A stretch of DNA of 64,000 nt from Bin55 sp965205965 (GCA_965205965.1 CBDBHT010000005.1:165552-229551), one strand, 5' to 3'; shown: positions 44,226-53,729, numbered from the stretch's first letter. Made by a program: numbers and translations. Notes: a model not told the origin generated them from the letters alone.

Positions 44226-44696
44226 TTAGAGTTCCGCAGCTAGCCGGTCAAGCATCGCGGAATGTTTCCGCCGGTCAACGCTAGACTCCAGAATTCGCTC
44301 CGCTCCCGTCATTGCAAGTGTTGCAACTTCGCCGCGTAATACTTCCCGCGCGCGATGCATTTCTTGCCCGATATCCGCTTGCGCTGCTTCTTTGATCCGA
44401 TCGCTTTCGTACTGGGCTTCGTTTCGGGCGTCAGCGATCATCGACTTCGCTTGAGAACGCGCCCGTGCAACGATTTCTTGCGCTTGCGTCTGTGCCTCTC
44501 GGAGCGTTTCCGCGGCTCGTTCTTGCGCTTGATCAAGATCGCGCAGTGCCTTTTCTGCGTTTTCTAATCCCTCGGCAATCGTCTTCTGGCGTTCCCGCAT
44601 CGCCCTTATGATCAGCGGCCATACGAACTTCGTCACAAACCATACGAATATCAGAAAAGTGATCGATTGACCAACTAGGGTAAGGCCGATATTCAT
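44226..44696 (-). CDS. atpF: F1F0 ATP synthase b subunit
   Basis: Peripheral-stalk subunit with one membrane helix and a long coiled coil. It has 156 residues, the usual length. MNIGLTLVGQSITFLIFVWF is the membrane anchor; a highly charged helix (EGLENAEKALRDLDQAQERA) follows to the end. 25 bases after atpE. Confidence 0.96.
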   Translation of the reverse strand: MNIGLTLVGQSITFLIFVWFVTKFVWPLIIRAMRERQKTIAEGLENAEKALRDLDQAQERAAETLREAQTQAQEIVARARSQAKSMIADARNEAQYESDRIKEAAQADIGQEMHRAREVLRGEVATLAMTGAERILESSVDRRKHSAMLDRLAAEL

Positions 44697-44721
44697 GAAG
44701 ATACCCCCTTCGACTTGGGGA

Positions 44722-44952
44722 TCATACCGCGAATATTACGTATAGCCCGATTGCGGCTGCAATCATCGGCACCGCGTCTACGACGCCAATAACGATAAAG
44801 AGCTGCGTCAAAAGCATCGGACGATTTTCCGGCTGGCGAGCAATGCCCTCCAAATATTTGCCACCGAGCGTCCCCACACCGATTGCCGCCCCAACTGCCG
44901 CAAGACCGAGCATTAAGCCGCCTGCGACGAATGTAAGAACTGAAAGATCCAT
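44722..44952 (-). CDS. atpE: F1F0 ATP synthase c subunit (proteolipid ring)
   Basis: Ring-forming proteolipid. It has 76 residues from the ATG at 44952, chosen because AAGGAGAACAT precedes it and the length fits; the longer open frame upstream overlaps atpB. Two membrane helices flank the polar loop ARQPE. The ion-binding carboxylate is Asp in GVVDAVPMIAAAIGLYVIF. No extra sodium-binding residues are seen, so proton coupling is likely. Confidence 0.97.
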   Translation of the reverse strand: MDLSVLTFVAGGLMLGLAAVGAAIGVGTLGGKYLEGIARQPENRPMLLTQLFIVIGVVDAVPMIAAAIGLYVIFAV

Positions 44953-44972
44953 ATGTTCTCCTTTGATGATTT

Positions 44973-45827
44973 TTAGTAGTCTTCCTCCGTATCGTGCGCC
45001 TGCGCAAGGTATACCACAGTCAGCACGGCGAAGATGAAGGCTTGTAGTGTGATGACTAGTACATGGAATACTGCCCAAGCCCATTGCAGCACTCCACCAA
45101 CTAGTGCCCAAAGGATACCTATCCCACTAAACAGAATCGCAATGAGCATGAAAATCATTTCTCCGGCATACAGATTGCCGAATAATCGAAGTCCCAAGGA
45201 AAGCGGCTTTGCAAGCAACGTAACGCTCTCTAGTAACAAATTTACAGGCGCAAGCAGCTTCGGGAACGGATGAAATGCGAGCTCGCCTAGAAAGCCTCCG
45301 ACACCTTTTCGCTTAATGCTGTAATAGATAATCATTGCGAATACCGTTAGCGACATTCCCATGGTCACATTTACATCCGTGGTCGGCACGATCTTCATAT
45401 GACTTACGCCACATAGCTCAGCAAGTTTGGGAATCCAGTCGATTGGAACCAAATCCATAAGGTTCATAAGAAAGACCCAAACGAATACAGTCAGGGCCAT
45501 CGGTGCAATCCATATGTTTTTATGAGTGAATATCCCGCTTACGACATCCTCAACGTAGTCAACTATTGACTCAATCGCGTTTTGCAGTGCACCTGGGACG
45601 CCCGCCGTTGCGCGCTTCGCTGTGAATCGAAATAACACGCAGAAGATCAGTCCAAGCCCGATAGCCCACGCCATGGAATCCACGTGAATGCTATAAAACC
45701 CCATCGCCGCGGCTTCGTTCGCGTCGTGTGCAAACCCCCAAGTACCGTCCGGATGGCGGCCGAAAGTCAAATTCGTCAGATGATGCTGGATATATTCCGC
45801 AGGTGTTGGGTTTTCCGATGCTGCCAT
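44973..45827 (-). CDS. atpB: F1F0 ATP synthase a subunit
   Basis: Stator subunit forming the proton half-channels. It has 284 residues. The essential Arg is in LLAKPLSLGLRLFGNLYAGE. Upstream IAPMALTVFVWVFLMNLMDL and downstream QAFIFAVLTVVYLAQAHDTE are conserved helices. An N-terminal periplasmic segment with HHLTNLTFGRHPDGTWG is typical of gammaproteobacteria. Confidence 0.97.
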   Translation of the reverse strand: MAASENPTPAEYIQHHLTNLTFGRHPDGTWGFAHDANEAAAMGFYSIHVDSMAWAIGLGLIFCVLFRFTAKRATAGVPGALQNAIESIVDYVEDVVSGIFTHKNIWIAPMALTVFVWVFLMNLMDLVPIDWIPKLAELCGVSHMKIVPTTDVNVTMGMSLTVFAMIIYYSIKRKGVGGFLGELAFHPFPKLLAPVNLLLESVTLLAKPLSLGLRLFGNLYAGEMIFMLIAILFSGIGILWALVGGVLQWAWAVFHVLVITLQAFIFAVLTVVYLAQAHDTEEDY

Positions 45828-45886
45828 ATGCTTTATTACTTGTAATTAATCACTCGCTCCGCCAACGTTACCTAATGAGTTGTGCG

Positions 45887-46246
45887 CTACTTCATGTCCC
45901 CCATGACGGTAATCGCTATCGGGGCGATTCGCTCAATCAAAAACGTGACCGCCGCCGCACAAAAGAATCCAAAGAGTTTAGGGTCAAAAGCAAAAAGCAC
46001 CAAACCGAAAGCAATCAAAAACAGCACAAATCGCGTCATGCTCAATAAGAGAACTACCGACTGTTTATCGACGCGTTCTATAGTCCACGCCAACCATAGG
46101 CTAGGAAGTATGATTGCACATCCTCCAAGAAGCGCGGCAAACCCTTGTTCTACGGAAACGAAGGTAAACGCTAGAGTCACCACCAATCCCGCTATTGCCT
46201 GAATGGCAACCACCCGTAAAGGTTCGCGCACTTCGATGGTCCGCAC
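45887..46246 (-). CDS. atpI: ATP synthase-associated protein AtpI
   Basis: Small membrane protein at the head of the atp operon, thought to help c-ring assembly or act as a cation channel. It has 119 residues with four predicted helices: VVAIQAIAGLVVTLAFTFVS, ALLGGCAIILPSLWLAW, FVLFLIAFGLVLFAFDP and a fourth. Low sequence conservation is normal; position and topology support the call. Confidence 0.85.
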   Translation of the reverse strand: MRTIEVREPLRVVAIQAIAGLVVTLAFTFVSVEQGFAALLGGCAIILPSLWLAWTIERVDKQSVVLLLSMTRFVLFLIAFGLVLFAFDPKLFGFFCAAAVTFLIERIAPIAITVMGDMK

Positions 46247-46407
46247 GATCGAAAGGTTACCCCATCAAAAAATATGACGTCGTTCCGGCCGCTGCTCAAC
46301 TTCACGAAACGCGTGGATGATACAATGCGCACGCCGCCGTGCGGCGCACATTATATGCACGCAGATTTGGCGCGCAAATTTATACTCCAGCGTTCCAATG
46401 GCACACT
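46247..46407 (-). promoter_or_regulatory. atp operon leader region with a GC hairpin
   Basis: The 161 bases between the unknown 522-residue gene and atpI. A hairpin CGCCGC-CGT-GCGGCG near 46334-46348 is followed on minus by AT-poor sequence; it could end the upstream transcript or be part of the atp leader. The atp promoter probably lies here. Confidence 0.35.
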
Positions 46408-47976
46408 TTACACGCTTGCGTGATCAGCGTGCAACGCGCGATATCGAATACTTACTTGATTACTTTCCGATACAGTCGAACTAAGTGCCAGCATGCCGCG
46501 ACGCATCAAATTCCAAATGTCCTTTGGTTTATCCTGTAACGTCAAAGCTAAGCGTACAGCAAGCTTCCTCTCTATATCCAAGTTAGATGCCTCCAATGCC
46601 TCTTCAAATAGCCGCTTGTCGATCAAGTTTCTTCGAAATGCTAATACAACCGGCTTCAGCACCCCTAGTATCTCATTTGTACCTCGACACTGTGGCGGTT
46701 CGCATACGAATCTTCTCACGTACTCCTTAAGCGCATGATCCTCAAAGTTGGTCATTTTCGACATGCGCAAGTCTGGATCGCTCCGACACATAGGGGAAGC
46801 ATCAGTTTTGCTGTTGTTAGTTACATGCGGTCGGGATGCGACAAGACTACCTTCCAGCGTAATACGATCTAACAAATGAAGATCGAATACGTATATTGCT
46901 TTTGCTGAATTGCTAGCACAGAATACGAGATCACATTTGTCTCGCTTTTCGCCTTTGTCTGAATCCGCTGCCCATGTATCATGTCCGCCTGATTCATAAA
47001 TTGCAAGCAATTCGTCGAACATTCGGTCTAGCACGACGAATTCAAGGGTCAATTGCTTTCTAACGGGAGACCCCTCACTGGCGAAATGGCCGGTGCCTCC
47101 GACATTCGCGGCAGCACATTCTCGTTCAGATTCTACAATTCGCTGAAACAGTCGCCCGAGGGGACCGGACAACTGATTGAATCGGGCCTCTTGATAAGCG
47201 TCCATTGCCAAGACAGGGAATAGTTGCGCCGCCCTGCAAGCATCGTCCACCTTCACGGGTGCACCGAACAACAACACGTTGAAACGTTGCATCATCGTCG
47301 CGAGATTCTCGCGCTTGAACGCATGCTCGATTGCATCCCATTGTTGTTTAAGAAGTTCAGCTGCTTGACGGAAAACACGTGGCGTCGCTTTTAATAAACT
47401 TCGTTGATGAAATTTCTCTCCATCCCAAGATTGCTCCAGCGCAGTCCGGAAAAAAACACCAATGCAGCTAGTGGCGAAAATCTCCGCAAGCGCAATTGCT
47501 GGCAATGTTGCCGGCAATGCTGAAAACACGCTGAAAAAGAACCTGATTACGTGAATAAACAGGAAGAACGTTCCCGCAATTACGATGGCTACTCTTCCGA
47601 GTACCCGAGAAATCTGATCGATCGACGCAATATTTATTCCAAGGTGCGTAGCAATACGCGTTGCCATCCAAATCTCTAGGCCGATGGAAACGATGACACC
47701 AGCTCCGAGTTTCCCAGGCAGGTTCGCAATGGCCGCGTTTGTTAGGGCAATCTGGGTTATCGTTGCATTTATACGTCCTTCAACGGTGTCGTCAAAGGAT
47801 TCAACTACATTTATGAATGGCTCAAACAGATACCTTCGAAATTGAGCATCACCAAAGAGCAGATTCAAACGTAGTCTATTGCGAGTGAACCAATTGAATC
47901 CTTCGCGTCGTGACGATTTGGATCTTCGTCCCCGTAAAGCCTCGCGAAGAAGACGTGTCAGATCTTGTCGCGTCAC
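46408..47976 (-). CDS. Unrecognised 522-residue membrane protein between parB and atpI
   Basis: I do not recognise the family. The start MTRQDLTRLLREALRGRRSK is very basic. Two hydrophobic regions follow: AGVIVSIGLEIWMATRIATH (about residues 95-115) and a longer one IVIAGTFFLFIHVIRFFFSV to AEIFATSCIGVFF (about 130-180); the first resembles the glycine-rich amphipathic helices of DUF697/EcsC-like proteins, but this is faint. The remaining about 330 residues are soluble with a Cys-containing stretch (CDLVFCASNSAKAIYVFDLH; FVCEPPQCRG). It lies six bases after parB, so it is co-transcribed with rsmG-parA-parB. Codon use and G+C look like the neighbours. Confidence 0.75.
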   Translation of the reverse strand: MTRQDLTRLLREALRGRRSKSSRREGFNWFTRNRLRLNLLFGDAQFRRYLFEPFINVVESFDDTVEGRINATITQIALTNAAIANLPGKLGAGVIVSIGLEIWMATRIATHLGINIASIDQISRVLGRVAIVIAGTFFLFIHVIRFFFSVFSALPATLPAIALAEIFATSCIGVFFRTALEQSWDGEKFHQRSLLKATPRVFRQAAELLKQQWDAIEHAFKRENLATMMQRFNVLLFGAPVKVDDACRAAQLFPVLAMDAYQEARFNQLSGPLGRLFQRIVESERECAAANVGGTGHFASEGSPVRKQLTLEFVVLDRMFDELLAIYESGGHDTWAADSDKGEKRDKCDLVFCASNSAKAIYVFDLHLLDRITLEGSLVASRPHVTNNSKTDASPMCRSDPDLRMSKMTNFEDHALKEYVRRFVCEPPQCRGTNEILGVLKPVVLAFRRNLIDKRLFEEALEASNLDIERKLAVRLALTLQDKPKDIWNLMRRGMLALSSTVSESNQVSIRYRALHADHASV

Positions 47977-47982
47977 ATCACG

Positions 47983-48867
47983 TCACGATTGTTTTAGCTG
48001 ATCGATTATCCCGTCCAGTTCGTCGAGGCTGTTGTAAGAGATCACTAACCGCCCCTTGCCGCGATTGGCACCTGACTTTCCAAACTGAATGGAAACGGAG
48101 GCTCCCAGGCTATCCGACAACTCCGTTTCCAACCGCAGAATATCTGGACTTTTACTGCTTTGTTTCCGTGATTCTGGCCGTTGTGCGTTCTGCTGGATTC
48201 TTCTAACAAGGGCTTCGGTCTGCCGTACGGACAGTCCATTCCGTACGATTTCCCTGCCCGTCTTGGCTTGGGTTGATTTATCTAGCGTCAATAGTGCTCG
48301 GGCGTGCCCGATCTCCAGCTTGCCCTCCCGAAGTAGATTCGCAACCGATTTATGCAAATTTAGCAGCCGAATTTGATTGGTTACCGTCGTTCGCGACTTG
48401 CCGATAGCGTGTGCCGCTTGCTCGTGGGTCAACCCATATTCGCCGCACAACTGTCCTAATGCTTCCGCCTCATCCATCGGATTCAAATCCTCGCGCTGTA
48501 GGTTTTCTACCAAGGCCAGTAACAGTGCTTTGCTGTCGTCCACCTCACGAACGATCGCTGGAAGCGATTCCTGCCCCGCCTTAGCTGCCGCCCGCCACCG
48601 GCGTTCACCGGCGACTAGTTCATATCCATCCTCACCGCGTGGACGGACGACAATCGGTTGCATCACCCCTGCTTCCCTTATGGAGTCCGCCAGATGATTA
48701 ATGCTCGCCTCACTAAACACGTTTCGTGGCTGAACGGTACTGCGATGAATACGATCTATGGCAATTTCTCTCACCTCGAGACCTCCAACTTCGCTGGCAG
48801 TGTCCGTTTGTGGCAACGGAGAAAGAAGAGCATTCAGACCTTTTCCAAGGGCGTGCTTCCTAGCCAC
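47983..48867 (-). CDS. parB: Chromosome-partitioning protein ParB
   Basis: Centromere-binding CTP-dependent clamp that helps separate origins. It has 294 residues. N-terminal ARKHALGKGLNALL is the ParA-stimulating tail; ELVAGERRWRAAAKAG is the GERR-box CTP site; LTHEQAAHAIGKSRTTVTNQ is the helix-turn-helix that reads parS; the C-terminal dimer domain ends LDELDGIIDQLKQS. Two bases after parA. I found no perfect parS site in the window. Confidence 0.96.
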   Translation of the reverse strand: MARKHALGKGLNALLSPLPQTDTASEVGGLEVREIAIDRIHRSTVQPRNVFSEASINHLADSIREAGVMQPIVVRPRGEDGYELVAGERRWRAAAKAGQESLPAIVREVDDSKALLLALVENLQREDLNPMDEAEALGQLCGEYGLTHEQAAHAIGKSRTTVTNQIRLLNLHKSVANLLREGKLEIGHARALLTLDKSTQAKTGREIVRNGLSVRQTEALVRRIQQNAQRPESRKQSSKSPDILRLETELSDSLGASVSIQFGKSGANRGKGRLVISYNSLDELDGIIDQLKQS

Positions 48868-48869
48868 GG

Positions 48870-49658
48870 TCAGCGGACCTCTTCGCTAACTTGAGAATCT
48901 AGTTTGTGCTTCTGAATAAGCTCACCCGCCAACGCCATATACGCGATCGCCCCCTTGGATCTCTGGTCGTAAAGGATTCCTGGTAATCCATGACTCGGTG
49001 CTTCAGCTAATCGGATGTTTCTTGGAATGACGGTTCGAAAAAGTACTTCGCCAAAATGCTCAAGCAATTGACGGGAAACGTCGCGTGTCAGCACGCTGCG
49101 CGGATCGTACATGGTGCGTAAAATTCCTTCAATCTCGAGATTTGGGTTTCCGGTCGTTTTAATACCGTCGATCGTATGAAGTAGCGAGGATAGGCCTTCC
49201 AACGCGAAATACTCGCACTGCATAGGAATTAATATGCTCGTTGCAGACATCAACGCATTAATCGTTAAAACATTTAAGGCGGGCGGGCAATCTATGATGA
49301 CATATTTATAGTTATCTGCAGATACCAGACGATTCGAAAGGCGACTGACGCGATCCTCCGCACTCAGCAATGCTACTTCAACCGCCGTTAGATCAGAGTT
49401 CGACGGAACAATATCAAATTCCGCATTGGCGCGGATTTTCACCTCGTCCAAGGATACTCCGTCTTCCAACCAGTGCCACGAGTTTACGTTCAGACTATTT
49501 CTGTCCACTCCGGTACCCGCCGTGGAATTTCCTTGCGGATCAATGTCAACCAACAGCACTGAGAAGCCCAATCGCGCAAGTGATGCCGACAAATTGATGC
49601 TCGTGGTCGTCTTTCCAACACCACCTTTTTGATTTGCTATTGCGATGACGCGCATCAA
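48870..49658 (-). CDS. parA: Chromosome-partitioning ATPase ParA
   Basis: Walker-type ATPase that moves ParB-origin complexes. It has 262 residues. Deviant Walker A ANQKGGVGKTTTSINLSASL, Walker A' region VLLVDIDPQGNSTAG and Walker B YVIIDCPPALNVLTINAL are intact. Its start overlaps the rsmG stop by four bases (ATGA), so it is translated from the rsmG-parA-parB message. Confidence 0.97.
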   Translation of the reverse strand: MMRVIAIANQKGGVGKTTTSINLSASLARLGFSVLLVDIDPQGNSTAGTGVDRNSLNVNSWHWLEDGVSLDEVKIRANAEFDIVPSNSDLTAVEVALLSAEDRVSRLSNRLVSADNYKYVIIDCPPALNVLTINALMSATSILIPMQCEYFALEGLSSLLHTIDGIKTTGNPNLEIEGILRTMYDPRSVLTRDVSRQLLEHFGEVLFRTVIPRNIRLAEAPSHGLPGILYDQRSKGAIAYMALAGELIQKHKLDSQVSEEVR

Positions 49659-50224
49659 TCCGTTCGGCCTTTTCTAATTACAGTAATACATCCCGTAAGA
49701 CTTTTCTCTTGTTGATGGACCTCATTACTTGGAACCCCCAATGGTACGGTAGCGGCATGCTGCAATAAAAGCAGCCCCGATTCCTTGATGTGCGGCATCG
49801 CCGCTTCATAAATCTGCCTCGGGGACGAAACGGCCCTAGCCGTAGCTGAGTCGAATTTTTCGCACGGTGAGTATTCACTTACATCCCTCTGAACGACTTC
49901 AATATTCTTAAGTTTCAACGACATGACGGCATGCCGTAAAAAGCAGCACTTGTTATGGCTGCGATCAAGTAATACGACCTTCAACAACGGCATCGCTATC
50001 GCAAGCGGAATGCCCGGAAATCCGCCGCCAGATCCGATATCCAAATGCCGTTTCGATTCGTAGAGCATCGGCAACAACTCAAGACTCTCTTCGATATGGC
50101 GCGATTCCAACCGGGCTACGTCTCCACGCGAGACTAAACCTACACGCTCATTCCAGCGTCGCACCAACGAAGCGAAGAGTGCCAGTTGGCTCTCTTGCGC
50201 GCCGTTCATGTGGTTTCGACGCAT
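49655..50224 (-). CDS. rsmG: 16S rRNA (guanine527-N7)-methyltransferase
   Basis: Methylates G527 of 16S rRNA using S-adenosylmethionine. It has 189 residues. The SAM-binding motif is HLDIGSGGGFPGIPLAIAMP; later conserved VVLLDRSHNKCCFLRHAVM and ATARAVSSPRQIYE are present. Two possible starts (MRRNHMNGAQESQLALF); either fits. Confidence 0.95.
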   Translation of the reverse strand: MRRNHMNGAQESQLALFASLVRRWNERVGLVSRGDVARLESRHIEESLELLPMLYESKRHLDIGSGGGFPGIPLAIAMPLLKVVLLDRSHNKCCFLRHAVMSLKLKNIEVVQRDVSEYSPCEKFDSATARAVSSPRQIYEAAMPHIKESGLLLLQHAATVPLGVPSNEVHQQEKSLTGCITVIRKGRTD

Positions 50225-50248
50225 TACTGTACCCGTGCGCGATACAGC

Positions 50249-52141
50249 TTATCCAGTTCGATGCATATGAGGCGGATTTCTGAGCTTTTTCGCCTGCACC
50301 GATAGCAACGAGAGTGCCGCGGGAGTCATACCTGGTATTCGCGACGCTTGGGCCAACGTTTCAGGACGAGTTTCTGACAGCTTTTCTTGGAGTTCGTTAG
50401 AAAGTCCGTCAATGCCCCAGTAATCAAGATCCAATGGAAGAACAATCGCTTTATGCTCACGTACTCTCTCAATATCTCTGTCCTGTCTATGGATGTAGCC
50501 GTCGTATTTCGCTTCAACTTCAACTTGCTCAAGAAACGGCAGCATTTCCATATCGAACCAGCCCATACGGATAATGGTGTTGGCAGTCGTCCCCGGCCGC
50601 TTAAGCAGGTCCAGCATTGTAGTGTTGTGCGCAATCTTTTGTCCCGTCGTTTTCTGGTAACGCGCCGCCCTTTCGCTATTGCAGGAAATGACCGCTTGCG
50701 CAACCGTTTGACGCATTTCTTTTACTCGTGATTCACGATTGCAAAATGTACTCCAGCGAGAATCATCAACTACTCCGAGCTTACGCCCTATCCTCGTAAG
50801 CCGAAGATCCGCGTTATCTTGTCGTAAACGCAACCGGAACTCGGCGCGACTAGTGAACATACGATAGGGCTCGTTAGTTCCCAATGTAATGAGGTCATTA
50901 ATTAGTACGCCAATGTACGCCTCGTGTCGTTGTAGGCACCAAGGCTTCTGGTTGTCCACTTTTCGAGCGGCGTTAACGCCTGCTACTAATCCTTGCGCGG
51001 CTGCTTCTTCGTAACCTGTCGTACCATTTATCTGTCCCGCAAAAAAAAGCCCGCTAATCGATTTAGTTTCAAGCGTTTCTTTCAAATCCCGCGGATCGAA
51101 GAAGTCGTACTCGATCGCATAACCCGCACGTGTAATATGTGCATTCTCGAAGCCCGCAATGGTATGGACGGCGTCAATCTGCGATTGGAATGGCAAACTA
51201 GTAGAAATGCCATTGGGGTAGAGTTCGGTGGTTTCTAATCCTTCCGGTTCTACAAATACTTGATGCTTGTCCCGTTCAGCGAATCGAACCACCTTATCCT
51301 CAATAGATGGGCAGTATCGCGGCCCGACCCCTTCGATCACACCAGAGTACATCGGCGAATCGATCAATCCACTACGAATAATTTCATGCGTACATGCGTT
51401 CGTATATGTGATATAGCAAGGCACTTGTCGTGGATGTATATCCGAAGTGGAAAGGTAACTCATTGTAGGACGCGGCTCATCGCCCGCTTGTATCTCCATA
51501 CGTTCAAAATCGACAGTCGTTCCGTCAATTCGTGGCGGTGTCCCCGTTTTTAACCTGCCAACGCGGAATGGTAACGCCCGAAGTTTCTCTGCTAGGGCAT
51601 TGGATGCTTTGTCACCTGCGCGACCTCCGGAATGCCTTTCACGACCAATGAAAATCCGACCGCCGAGAAACGTGCCCGTAGTCAGCACCACGGCCCGTGT
51701 TTCAATAGTAATCCCAGATTGAGTGACCACCGCGCGGACGGAATCCTGAGCGATATCGAGATCAACAACGGTATCCTGCAGTATTCGCAGATTGGCTTGA
51801 TTTTCAACGATGCGTCGTATTGCTGCTTTATACAAGGCACGGTCCGCTTGGGCGCGAATTGCCCGCACAGCGGGACCTTTACTCGAGTTCAACGTCCGAA
51901 ATTGAATGCCGGCCAAATCCGCCGCCCGAGCCATTGCGCCGCCAAGAGCATCGATTTCACGAACCAGATGGCTTTTACCGATTCCACCAATCGCTGGATT
52001 ACACGACATTTGACCCAACGTTTCTATGGACTGGGTAAGTAGAAGCGTTGACGCGCCAATTCGCGCTGCCGCGAGTGCGGCTTCCGTTCCCGCGTGTCCC
52101 CCGCCTATAACAACAACATCGAATTTTTCCGGGTAGTGCAT
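50249..52141 (-). CDS. mnmG: tRNA uridine 5-carboxymethylaminomethyl modification enzyme MnmG
   Basis: FAD-binding partner of MnmE that installs cmnm5 at the wobble U34 of tRNAs. It has 630 residues. The dinucleotide-binding motif is VVVIGGGHAGTEAALAAARI; SCNPAIGGIGKSHLVREIDA, TGTFLGGRIFIGRE and GLFFAGQINGTTGYEEAAAQ are family signatures. The C-terminal helical domain ends with IPGMTPAALSLLSVQAKKLR. Separated from mnmE by 256 bases containing a small inserted element. Confidence 0.97.
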   Translation of the reverse strand: MHYPEKFDVVVIGGGHAGTEAALAAARIGASTLLLTQSIETLGQMSCNPAIGGIGKSHLVREIDALGGAMARAADLAGIQFRTLNSSKGPAVRAIRAQADRALYKAAIRRIVENQANLRILQDTVVDLDIAQDSVRAVVTQSGITIETRAVVLTTGTFLGGRIFIGRERHSGGRAGDKASNALAEKLRALPFRVGRLKTGTPPRIDGTTVDFERMEIQAGDEPRPTMSYLSTSDIHPRQVPCYITYTNACTHEIIRSGLIDSPMYSGVIEGVGPRYCPSIEDKVVRFAERDKHQVFVEPEGLETTELYPNGISTSLPFQSQIDAVHTIAGFENAHITRAGYAIEYDFFDPRDLKETLETKSISGLFFAGQINGTTGYEEAAAQGLVAGVNAARKVDNQKPWCLQRHEAYIGVLINDLITLGTNEPYRMFTSRAEFRLRLRQDNADLRLTRIGRKLGVVDDSRWSTFCNRESRVKEMRQTVAQAVISCNSERAARYQKTTGQKIAHNTTMLDLLKRPGTTANTIIRMGWFDMEMLPFLEQVEVEAKYDGYIHRQDRDIERVREHKAIVLPLDLDYWGIDGLSNELQEKLSETRPETLAQASRIPGMTPAALSLLSVQAKKLRNPPHMHRTG

Positions 52142-52181
52142 CGGTTCTATCCCAATAATCAGGTGCGAAAGTGTAACGTTG

Positions 52182-52406
52182 CTATTTGCCCAGCAATTCC
52201 CTGTATAGTTTTAATTTAGACTTGGTGTCGGTCTTTCCGTGTTTTGGTACGGGAAATCGACGTTTTCAGGCGTTCCACATAGCATTTCGTCGTGCATCGA
52301 GACGGGTTCCAGATACTGATATTTCCTCCATTATCGCGAAACCCAATCCGGAAAGTCCAGACTAATAACGGAGTTTGGGCTATACGGGGAATTGCTGCTA
52401 TTTCCC
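52182..52406. mobile_element. MITE-like element between mnmE and mnmG
   Basis: A 207-base segment (52191-52397) with terminal inverted repeats CAGCAATTCCCTGTATAG and, at the right on the complement, CAGCAATTCCCCGTATAG. It is flanked by a 9-base near-duplication (CTATTTGCC at 52182-52190, CTATTTCCC at 52398-52406). It has no functional gene; its left 130 bases match repeats at 8122 and 60413. The right duplication contains the mnmE stop codon, so the gene's end is preserved. No TnpA-coding capacity. Confidence 0.8.
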
Positions 52407-53708
52407 TATGCAAAAACGAGAAAATATCTCTCCCAGTAAATCATCCGTAGTAGTCTGTCCAACAATTTCACCTAATTCAAACTGAGCTGCGCGCAAAAAA
52501 TCCGCCGCTAGTTCAGCGGTACCGTTCTGTAAACACAGACGTGCTTCTTCAACGGCAACTCTCGCAGAGCGTAGTCTTAGTAGATGTCGAGGACGTCCAG
52601 CGATTGCCCTCTCGGGAGAGTGAAACTCCAACAATGATTTAATTTCTTCGCTCAGTACGTCAAGACCCGCTCCCGTTTTCGCCGAAACGCGCACTTCTTT
52701 TCTTTTGATCCTACCTGCCGAGTTGCCAGACAAATCGCATTTGTTCCGTACTAAGATTAGTGCAACGTCCATATCCGGCTTGTCGTACGTTCCGCATGAA
52801 CGGTCATCTATGACCCAAAGTACCCCATCTGCGTTCCCTAGTTCCGACTGCGCCCGGGCAATACCTTCTTTTTCAATTTCGTTCTCGCTCTCATGCAATC
52901 CAGCGGTGTCCACAAGCCGGACTGGCAATCCATCAAAAAAAACATTAGCGTCCAATGTATCCCGAGTCGTACCGGCAATTGGTGTAACTATTGCTCGATC
53001 GTGTCCGAGCAATGCGTTCATCAAACTCGACTTGCCGACATTTGGAACACCGCCTATAACTACATTCAACCTCGTCTGCAACGCAGTACCAACTCGCGTA
53101 CGCTCAAGCAGGTCGGAAATCGCTCCATCTATCTCTATTACTTTCCCAATGGCGTCGCTTTCAGCTAAAAAATCAACTTCCTCTTCAGGAAAATCGATAG
53201 CTCCCTCAATAAAGACTCGTAAGGACAAAATATCGGCGTCAATCTTCATCACCAGTTCAGAAAATTCTCCCGTCAAGGAACGTATTGCCGCGCGTGCAGC
53301 TTCTTTACTTGCGCTTTGAATAAGATCTGCAACGGCCTCCGCCTGGGCCAAATCCAGACGATCATTGAGAAACGCACGCTGCGTAAACTCGCCAGGATTA
53401 GCTAATCGAGCTCCTAGCTCCAGAACACGATCAAGAACTTGTTGCTGTACCACGTCTCCTCCGTGCCCCTGTAGCTCTAGCACATCCTCACCGGTGAATG
53501 AATGTGGTGCTTCGAAAAAGATGGCAATACCCTCATCGATGGTTTCACCAATGGCGTTGTTAAATTTTACAAAGGTTGCTTTCCTAGGTTCTGGGCACAA
53601 CCCGAGCATCTCAATCGAAACGGTACGCGTTAGTGGTCCAGACACTCGTACGACACCAATCCCTCCTTGTCCCGGTGGGGTAGCGATGGCAGAAATGGTT
53701 TCAGTCAC
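52398..53708 (-). CDS. mnmE: tRNA modification GTPase MnmE
   Basis: GTPase partner of MnmG. It has 436 residues. Fold-binding N-terminus TETISAIATPPGQGGIGVVR; G1 VVIGGVPNVGKSSLMNAL, G2 AGTTRDTLD, G3 DTAGLH and G4 VRNKCDLS; the C-terminal catalytic motif FSRFCIGK, then stop. The stop codon lies directly at a small inserted element. It follows yidC by 21 bases. Confidence 0.97.
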   Translation of the reverse strand: MTETISAIATPPGQGGIGVVRVSGPLTRTVSIEMLGLCPEPRKATFVKFNNAIGETIDEGIAIFFEAPHSFTGEDVLELQGHGGDVVQQQVLDRVLELGARLANPGEFTQRAFLNDRLDLAQAEAVADLIQSASKEAARAAIRSLTGEFSELVMKIDADILSLRVFIEGAIDFPEEEVDFLAESDAIGKVIEIDGAISDLLERTRVGTALQTRLNVVIGGVPNVGKSSLMNALLGHDRAIVTPIAGTTRDTLDANVFFDGLPVRLVDTAGLHESENEIEKEGIARAQSELGNADGVLWVIDDRSCGTYDKPDMDVALILVRNKCDLSGNSAGRIKRKEVRVSAKTGAGLDVLSEEIKSLLEFHSPERAIAGRPRHLLRLRSARVAVEEARLCLQNGTAELAADFLRAAQFELGEIVGQTTTDDLLGEIFSRFCIGK

Positions 53709-53729
53709 AATGATGACGGAAACGGGAAT

